The position numbers and the translations under genes were made by a program. This document shows, piece by piece, positions 6,443 to 10,299 of a stretch of 10,299 nucleotides of DNA. The DNA is taken from assembly GCA_934589665.1 (NCBI GenBank), contig CAKTOJ010000058.1, positions 1 through 10,299 on the forward strand. Direction: 5' to 3'. Below the pieces are notes generated by a model. It saw only the letters and a program-made list of their open reading frames with translations. It was not told where the DNA came from and searched no databases. The DNA comes from an uncultured Oscillospiraceae bacterium (GTDB taxonomy: Bacteria > Bacillota > Clostridia > Oscillospirales > Oscillospiraceae). The number at the start of each line of letters is the position of its first letter. The first letter of the stretch is position 1.

Positions 6443-6472
6443 TAGACAAAAAACCGGACGTAGTCATATAAT
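6443..6472 (+). promoter_or_regulatory. Promoter P2 of the ggt operon
   Basis: TAGACA (6443-6448, five of six to consensus) and a perfect TATAAT (6467-6472) are spaced by 18 bp. Transcription would start near 6479, about 66 nt before the ATG at 6545. It could be the main constitutive start, with P1 the regulated one. The ribosome site for ggt, AGGAGGAAAGG (6532-6542), is strong. Confidence 0.55.
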
Positions 6473-6544
6473 AATTTTGCTAAGACTGTATACATATAAA
6501 GTGAAAATGCAGCTCTCGGCAAAAAAATTTCAGGAGGAAAGGAA

Positions 6545-8371
6545 ATGAAAAAGTATCTTGCGCTTCTTCTTGCAGTCGTGATGACGCTGTCGCTCGTCGC
6601 CTGCGGGGAGAAAAATCCCAATCCCGCACCGGATGACGTCGATAATCAGGATCAGCAGACGGAACCGGTCAGCGACATCTGGCTTCCCTATAACGAGGAC
6701 CTTTCTGCAAAACGCGATGACCGTGACGCTACCGGTAGGAATGGCGCGGTCGCAAGCTCCAGCTACTATGCCTCCAAAGCGGGCCTTGATATTCTTCAGG
6801 CTGGCGGAAATGCTGTAGATGCTGCAATTGCGGTCGCCTATACGCTCGGCGTGGTTGAGCCGTACACCTCCGGCCTTGGCGGCGGCGGTTTTATGACCAT
6901 CTACGATGCGGAGACCAAGTCGGTCAAGGTCGTTGATTTCCGCGAGATCGCGCCTGCCAATGCGACGCCCGAAATGTGGCTTAACGACGAAGGTAAAGTT
7001 GCAAAGTTCGTCGATGCCAGCGGCAAGGAATTTACCGGCGATTACTCCAAGCTGAACCAAGTCGGCGGCATGGCGGCGGGCGTGCCTGGTGAAGTGGCCG
7101 GTCTTGAGTACGCGCTCTCCAATTTTGGCTCCGGCAAGCTTACCCGTGCCGAACTGATGCAGCCTGCTATCGATCTCGCTGAGAATGGATACATTGTCAC
7201 CTTGACGATGAAGCAGTGTACTGAGGACGAGTATTTTGAAGTTGCCAATATGCCCGAGGTTGCAGGCTATTATCTTGATGAAAATGGACTGCCCCTCGAA
7301 GTCGGTACTGTCCTGACGAACAAGGATCTTGCCAAGACATACCGCATGATCGCCGAGGGCGGCGCGGATGCGTTCTACAAGGGCGAGGTCGCTCAGGCGA
7401 TCGTTGATACGCTCAGCAAATACGGCGGCGTGATGACCGTCGAGGACCTTGCTAATTACAAGGTCGAGATTCGCGAGCCGGTAACCTCTACTTACCGTGA
7501 TTATGCAATCTACTCTCTGCCCCCCGCCTCCTCCGGTGGTACGCACCTGATTGAAATCCTGAACATTCTTGAGAACTTTGACATGGCGGGTATGGAAATC
7601 AACTCTCCTGAGTACATCCACCACTTCTCCGAGGCGTTCAAGATGGCCTTTGCCGACCGCGCAAAGTATATGGCGGATACCGCCTTTGCCAGCGTGCCTC
7701 TCAAGGGTCTGACCAGCAAGGACTATGCTGCGAAGCTTGCCGGTAAGATCACCGATGTGAGCGACAGCTACGAGGCGGATGACCCCGGCCTGTATGAGTC
7801 CGGTTCTACCACGTCCTTCTCCGTGATCGACCAGTGGGGCAACATGGTCGCCTGTACGCAGACCATCAACGATTTCTATGGCAACAAGGTTGCCGTTCCG
7901 GGCTACGGATTTATCATGAATGATGAAATGGCTGACTTCTCGTCCAAGCCCGAGTCGGTCAACTGCGTGGCCGGCGGCAAGCGCCCGCTCAGCTCCATGT
8001 GCCCGTCCATCGTTCTTTATCCTGACGGAACGCCCTATCTGACCATCGGCAGCCCGGGCGGAACCCGCATCTTCCCGACCATTGCGCAGGTCATCCAGCG
8101 CATGATCGACTATGATATGGATATTCAGGATGCGATCAACACGGCGCGTATTTATGACAATGCCTCCGAGAATGTCTGCTATGAGTCCGACGGCGTGACG
8201 CCGGTTTCTGCGGATACCGTTGCTGCTCTCGAAGCAATGGGACATGATACGACGGATAAGGGTTCCTGGAACCTCTTCTTTGGCGGCGTACAGGGCATCG
8301 AGATCTGCAAGGACGGTACGCTGCGTGCCGGCGCGGATCCTCGCCGTGACGGCAAGGGCCTTGCCTATTAA
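6545..8371 (+). CDS. ggt: Gamma-glutamyltranspeptidase, lipoprotein form
   Basis: An N-terminal-nucleophile hydrolase that cleaves gamma-glutamyl bonds and transfers the glutamyl group to water or an amine. The 608 residues start with a lipoprotein signal ending at LVAC (C20), so the enzyme is expected on the outer face of the membrane rather than secreted free. The active site is complete by alignment with E. coli GGT: R133 in VDFREIAP (glutamyl carboxylate), the self-cleavage site S421/T422 in GSTTSFSV with T422 as nucleophile, E461 at the position of E. coli Gln430, D464 in NDEMADFS, S483-S484 in RPLSSM, and G505-G506 in SPGG (oxyanion). The usual TTHYS motif reads TTSFS here. GGT homologues degrade PGA from the glutamate end (Bacillus GGT) or attach it to the wall (CapD). 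Lying next to a pgs operon it may act on PGA; glutathione or peptide salvage is the alternative. First gene of operon 2. Confidence 0.95.
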   Translation: MKKYLALLLAVVMTLSLVACGEKNPNPAPDDVDNQDQQTEPVSDIWLPYNEDLSAKRDDRDATGRNGAVASSSYYASKAGLDILQAGGNAVDAAIAVAYTLGVVEPYTSGLGGGGFMTIYDAETKSVKVVDFREIAPANATPEMWLNDEGKVAKFVDASGKEFTGDYSKLNQVGGMAAGVPGEVAGLEYALSNFGSGKLTRAELMQPAIDLAENGYIVTLTMKQCTEDEYFEVANMPEVAGYYLDENGLPLEVGTVLTNKDLAKTYRMIAEGGADAFYKGEVAQAIVDTLSKYGGVMTVEDLANYKVEIREPVTSTYRDYAIYSLPPASSGGTHLIEILNILENFDMAGMEINSPEYIHHFSEAFKMAFADRAKYMADTAFASVPLKGLTSKDYAAKLAGKITDVSDSYEADDPGLYESGSTTSFSVIDQWGNMVACTQTINDFYGNKVAVPGYGFIMNDEMADFSSKPESVNCVAGGKRPLSSMCPSIVLYPDGTPYLTIGSPGGTRIFPTIAQVIQRMIDYDMDIQDAINTARIYDNASENVCYESDGVTPVSADTVAALEAMGHDTTDKGSWNLFFGGVQGIEICKDGTLRAGADPRRDGKGLAY

Positions 8372-8389
8372 GTAAATTAGACTAAACTA

Positions 8390-8414
8390 TGGGCGGCGGC
8401 TCAGCCGCCGCCCA
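8390..8414. repeat. Perfect GC-rich hairpin between ggt and the DUF6305 gene
   Basis: TGGGCGGCGGCT (8390-8401) and AGCCGCCGCCCA (8403-8414) are exact reverse complements around a single base, giving a very stable stem. No T run follows (CCGCACAG), so it is not a standard terminator. In a polycistronic mRNA such a structure can protect the upstream message from 3' exonucleases or reduce read-through, giving unequal levels of GGT and the transport proteins. The ribosome site AAAGGAG (8430-8436) for the next gene is left free. Confidence 0.75.
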
Positions 8415-8443
8415 CCGCACAGAACCCGAAAGGAGAATCGAGT

Positions 8444-9052
8444 ATGACTAAAAAAATTCTTGCACTGCTGCTGGCGGCTATGATGGTGCTCGGCCTTGCC
8501 GCCTGCGGAAATAAAACGGATGATAGCAGCGACGGCGATAACGACAGTAAGACGGAGGCCAACGGCCTGACGGAAGCTTTTGCCGAATACCCTGCGCTCG
8601 TCACCTCTGGCGGTCAGAGCGCGGATTACCAGATGATCGCCACCGTGATGGAGAAGCAGGGCATGGACTTTACCACCAATAACCTTGCCACTTCCGCCGA
8701 TCTCGGCGATGCCAAGACGTTGATCGTGGTCGTGGGCGGCTCCTCCAAAGGTCTCGGTGCGGCCGGTATCGACGCTGACGGCGAGCTTGAGCGCCTTGAT
8801 GAGCTGATGACCGCTGCCAAGGATGCAGGGCTGTCCATCATTGCCATGCACACCGGCGGCGAGGCCCGCCGCGGTGACCTGTCCGACAAGTTCATTACGC
8901 CGGTGTTCAATATGGCGGACTATGCCATCGTTGTTTCTTCCGGCGACTCTGATGGTATGATGAACGACCTGTGCGCAGGAAACGGTATCCCTATGGACAA
9001 AATTGACAGCATCAGCGATGTGGTGACCGTTCTGCCTGCCGCGTTCAAGTAA
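8444..9052 (+). CDS. DUF6305-type lipoprotein
   Basis: A 202-residue predicted surface lipoprotein of unknown function. The signal peptide ends at LAAC (C21), followed by an acidic, Ser/Asp-rich linker (about 24-40). The single alpha/beta domain starts with PALVTSGGQSADYQMI, has a glycine-rich loop GGSSKGLGAAGID (98-110), and HTGGEARRGDLSDKF with H136. The alternating hydrophobic strands and glycine loops suggest a Rossmann-like fold that may bind a small molecule. I recall DUF6305 proteins with this GGSSKGLGAAG signature; the number should be checked. It lies 72 bp after ggt and 13 bp before a DctM-type permease gene. At about 180 mature residues it is too small for a classical DctP binding protein, yet occupies the place such a protein would have. 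It may be a substrate receptor for the permease (inference). Confidence 0.82.
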   Translation: MTKKILALLLAAMMVLGLAACGNKTDDSSDGDNDSKTEANGLTEAFAEYPALVTSGGQSADYQMIATVMEKQGMDFTTNNLATSADLGDAKTLIVVVGGSSKGLGAAGIDADGELERLDELMTAAKDAGLSIIAMHTGGEARRGDLSDKFITPVFNMADYAIVVSSGDSDGMMNDLCAGNGIPMDKIDSISDVVTVLPAAFK

Positions 9053-9065
9053 GTACGGAGGGTTT

Positions 9066-10299
9066 ATGACTACAGAATTGATCGCCTTCCTTGTCATGGT
9101 TGCGGTATTCCTGCTCGGCTGTTTCCTCTGCAAGCTGCCGGTCAGCCTGTCCATGGTGCTGGCCTCAGTCGCAGGCGCGATCGCGGGCGGGCAGGGACTT
9201 GCCCTGCGCCATCTGGTCGAAGGCATGTTTGCCTATGTTGACACGATTATGGTCATTGCCACGGCAATGATATTTATGAAGGTCATTCAGGAATCCGGCG
9301 CACTGGACGCCATTGCTTCGCTCATTATCCAGCGCTTCCACAAAATCCCCGCTCTGATGCTGATCTTTATCATGGTCATCATTATGTTCCCAGGCATGAT
9401 CACCGGTTCGTCCACCGCATCCGTGCTGTCTGCCGGTTCCATCATGGCGCCGGTGCTGATGCTCATGGGCGTACCCGCGCTGGAAACAGCCTGTATCCTT
9501 GCCATGGGCGGCGTGTTGGGCATGATTGCTCCGCCGACAAACATTCCCGCAATGATCATCGGCGCCGGTATTGACATTCCGTACAGCGGCTTTGGACTGC
9601 CGTTGACGATGCTGACTTTCCCACTGGCGTTCCTGTTTGTACTGATGTTCGGCTACAAGTACGTCAAGAAGATGAACTACGTCGAGGTGGAAGCCAAGCT
9701 CAACACGGATTCCCGCAAGCGCTTTGGCTTCAAGGTGTACATCCCCCTGCTGCTTGCCATCATCCTGATGGTGCTGAATAAAGCCGTCCCCGCTATCCCT
9801 GATATCGGTATGCCGCTGGTGTTCCTTATTAGTGCGGTTGTCGGCTGCTTTACCGGCTATAAATTTAATTTCTTCAAAGCGGCCAAGGAGTCCATTAACT
9901 CCGCGCTGCCCGTTATGGGTATCCTGATGGGAGTCGGTATGTTCATCCAGATCATGACGCTCACGGGCGTGCGTGGCCTGATCGTCACCAGCTGCCTGAG
10001 CCTGCCGAGCGTGGCGCGCTATCTTGCGCTGGCGGTTTCAATGCCCGCCTTTGGTGCAATTTCCTCGTTCGGCTCGGCAAGCGTGCTGGGCGTGCCGTTC
10101 CTGCTGTCTTTCCTTGCCAAGGACGAGATCATTGTTGCGTCTGCTCTGTCGCTCATTGCGTCACTGGGTGATATGGTCCCGCCCACTGCGCTGGCTGGTA
10201 TTTTTGCGGCCAAGGTCGTCGGCATGGAGAAGTACTCGCCAATTTTGAAGAAGTGCTTGATCCCCTGCCTGATTGTGGTCGCGTGGGGCATCCTCTTTA
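9066..10299 (+). CDS. DctM-type (TRAP large-subunit-like) permease, partial at right edge
   Basis: The frame is open for 411 codons to the window edge with no stop; TRAP large subunits are about 425 residues, so nearly all is present. ATG 9066 follows CGGAGG with good spacing. The protein is hydrophobic throughout with about ten or more membrane segments and shows two related halves: GSSTASVLSAGS then GMIAPPTNIPAMI, and later SFGSASVLGVPFL then GDMVPPTALAG. The paired Gly/Ser hairpin and PPT motifs are hallmarks of the ion-transporter superfamily to which DctM belongs. No small TRAP subunit (DctQ) lies upstream, and the expected DctP is replaced by the DUF6305 lipoprotein. The substrate is probably an organic acid; glutamate or a gamma-glutamyl compound is suggested only by the neighbours. 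It is the third gene of operon 2. Confidence 0.88.
   Translation, partial: MTTELIAFLVMVAVFLLGCFLCKLPVSLSMVLASVAGAIAGGQGLALRHLVEGMFAYVDTIMVIATAMIFMKVIQESGALDAIASLIIQRFHKIPALMLIFIMVIIMFPGMITGSSTASVLSAGSIMAPVLMLMGVPALETACILAMGGVLGMIAPPTNIPAMIIGAGIDIPYSGFGLPLTMLTFPLAFLFVLMFGYKYVKKMNYVEVEAKLNTDSRKRFGFKVYIPLLLAIILMVLNKAVPAIPDIGMPLVFLISAVVGCFTGYKFNFFKAAKESINSALPVMGILMGVGMFIQIMTLTGVRGLIVTSCLSLPSVARYLALAVSMPAFGAISSFGSASVLGVPFLLSFLAKDEIIVASALSLIASLGDMVPPTALAGIFAAKVVGMEKYSPILKKCLIPCLIVVAWGILF

Noticed and set aside
6530..8245. A 571-codon open frame on the minus strand opposite ggt
   Set aside because: It is an antisense shadow of a strongly supported GGT gene; the translation is rich in His/Arg/Gly with no recognisable domain.
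8387..9226. A 279-codon minus-strand open frame opposite the DUF6305 gene and the start of the permease gene
   Set aside because: It covers two well-supported plus-strand genes and shows no family motif.

Overview
The window looks like a chromosomal segment of an anaerobic Firmicute, probably Clostridia (Oscillospiraceae- or Lachnospiraceae-like). The support is short low-complexity lipoprotein signal peptides of the MKK-x-LALLLA...AC(G) type, strong GGAGG-type ribosome sites, GTG and TTG starts, and fairly GC-rich coding DNA. The taxon is an inference from style only; no rRNA or tRNA gene is present.

Left edge (1-860). A minus-strand gene with an Ala/Pro-rich, probably disordered N-terminal region leaves the window at base 1. 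It has its own promoter (456-484, minus), a leader of about 190 nt and a terminator-like hairpin inside that leader (291-327), which suggests transcription attenuation as often seen in mobile elements. Next comes a short stretch with terminal inverted repeats (587-722) that resembles the shrunken end-to-end remains of an insertion sequence. This strip looks like accessory or mobile-element DNA. No gene is supported between 262 and 860.

Operon 1 (861-6337, plus) has six tightly packed genes: pgsB, pgsC, a poly-gamma-glutamate system protein (pgsW-like), a lipoprotein zinc carboxypeptidase of the M14/AstE-AspA fold, a membrane histidine kinase and a response regulator with a CitB-like winged-helix output. 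Genes overlap by 4-8 bp or are separated by 1-14 bp. PgsB and PgsC are the ATP-dependent amide ligase and membrane partner that polymerise glutamate into poly-gamma-glutamate (PGA). No PgsA/CapA gene is visible, so the PgsW-like protein and the M14 lipoprotein occupy the place where PgsA and the release enzyme normally sit. A rho-independent terminator (6349-6394) closes the operon.

Operon 2 (6545 to the right edge, plus) starts behind two plausible promoters and a set of repeated GCACATA/TATGTGC elements. It encodes a lipoprotein gamma-glutamyltranspeptidase with a complete active site, a small DUF6305-type lipoprotein, and a DctM-type (TRAP large-subunit-like) permease cut by the window edge. 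A perfect GC-rich hairpin separates ggt from the two downstream genes.

Working model (inference): the window encodes a gamma-glutamyl polymer or peptide cycle. PgsB/C/W make and export PGA, the M14 lipoprotein and GGT trim or transfer gamma-glutamyl units at the cell surface, and the DUF6305 lipoprotein plus permease import a product or a related organic acid. The embedded two-component system would couple the two operons, possibly through the GCACATA repeats.
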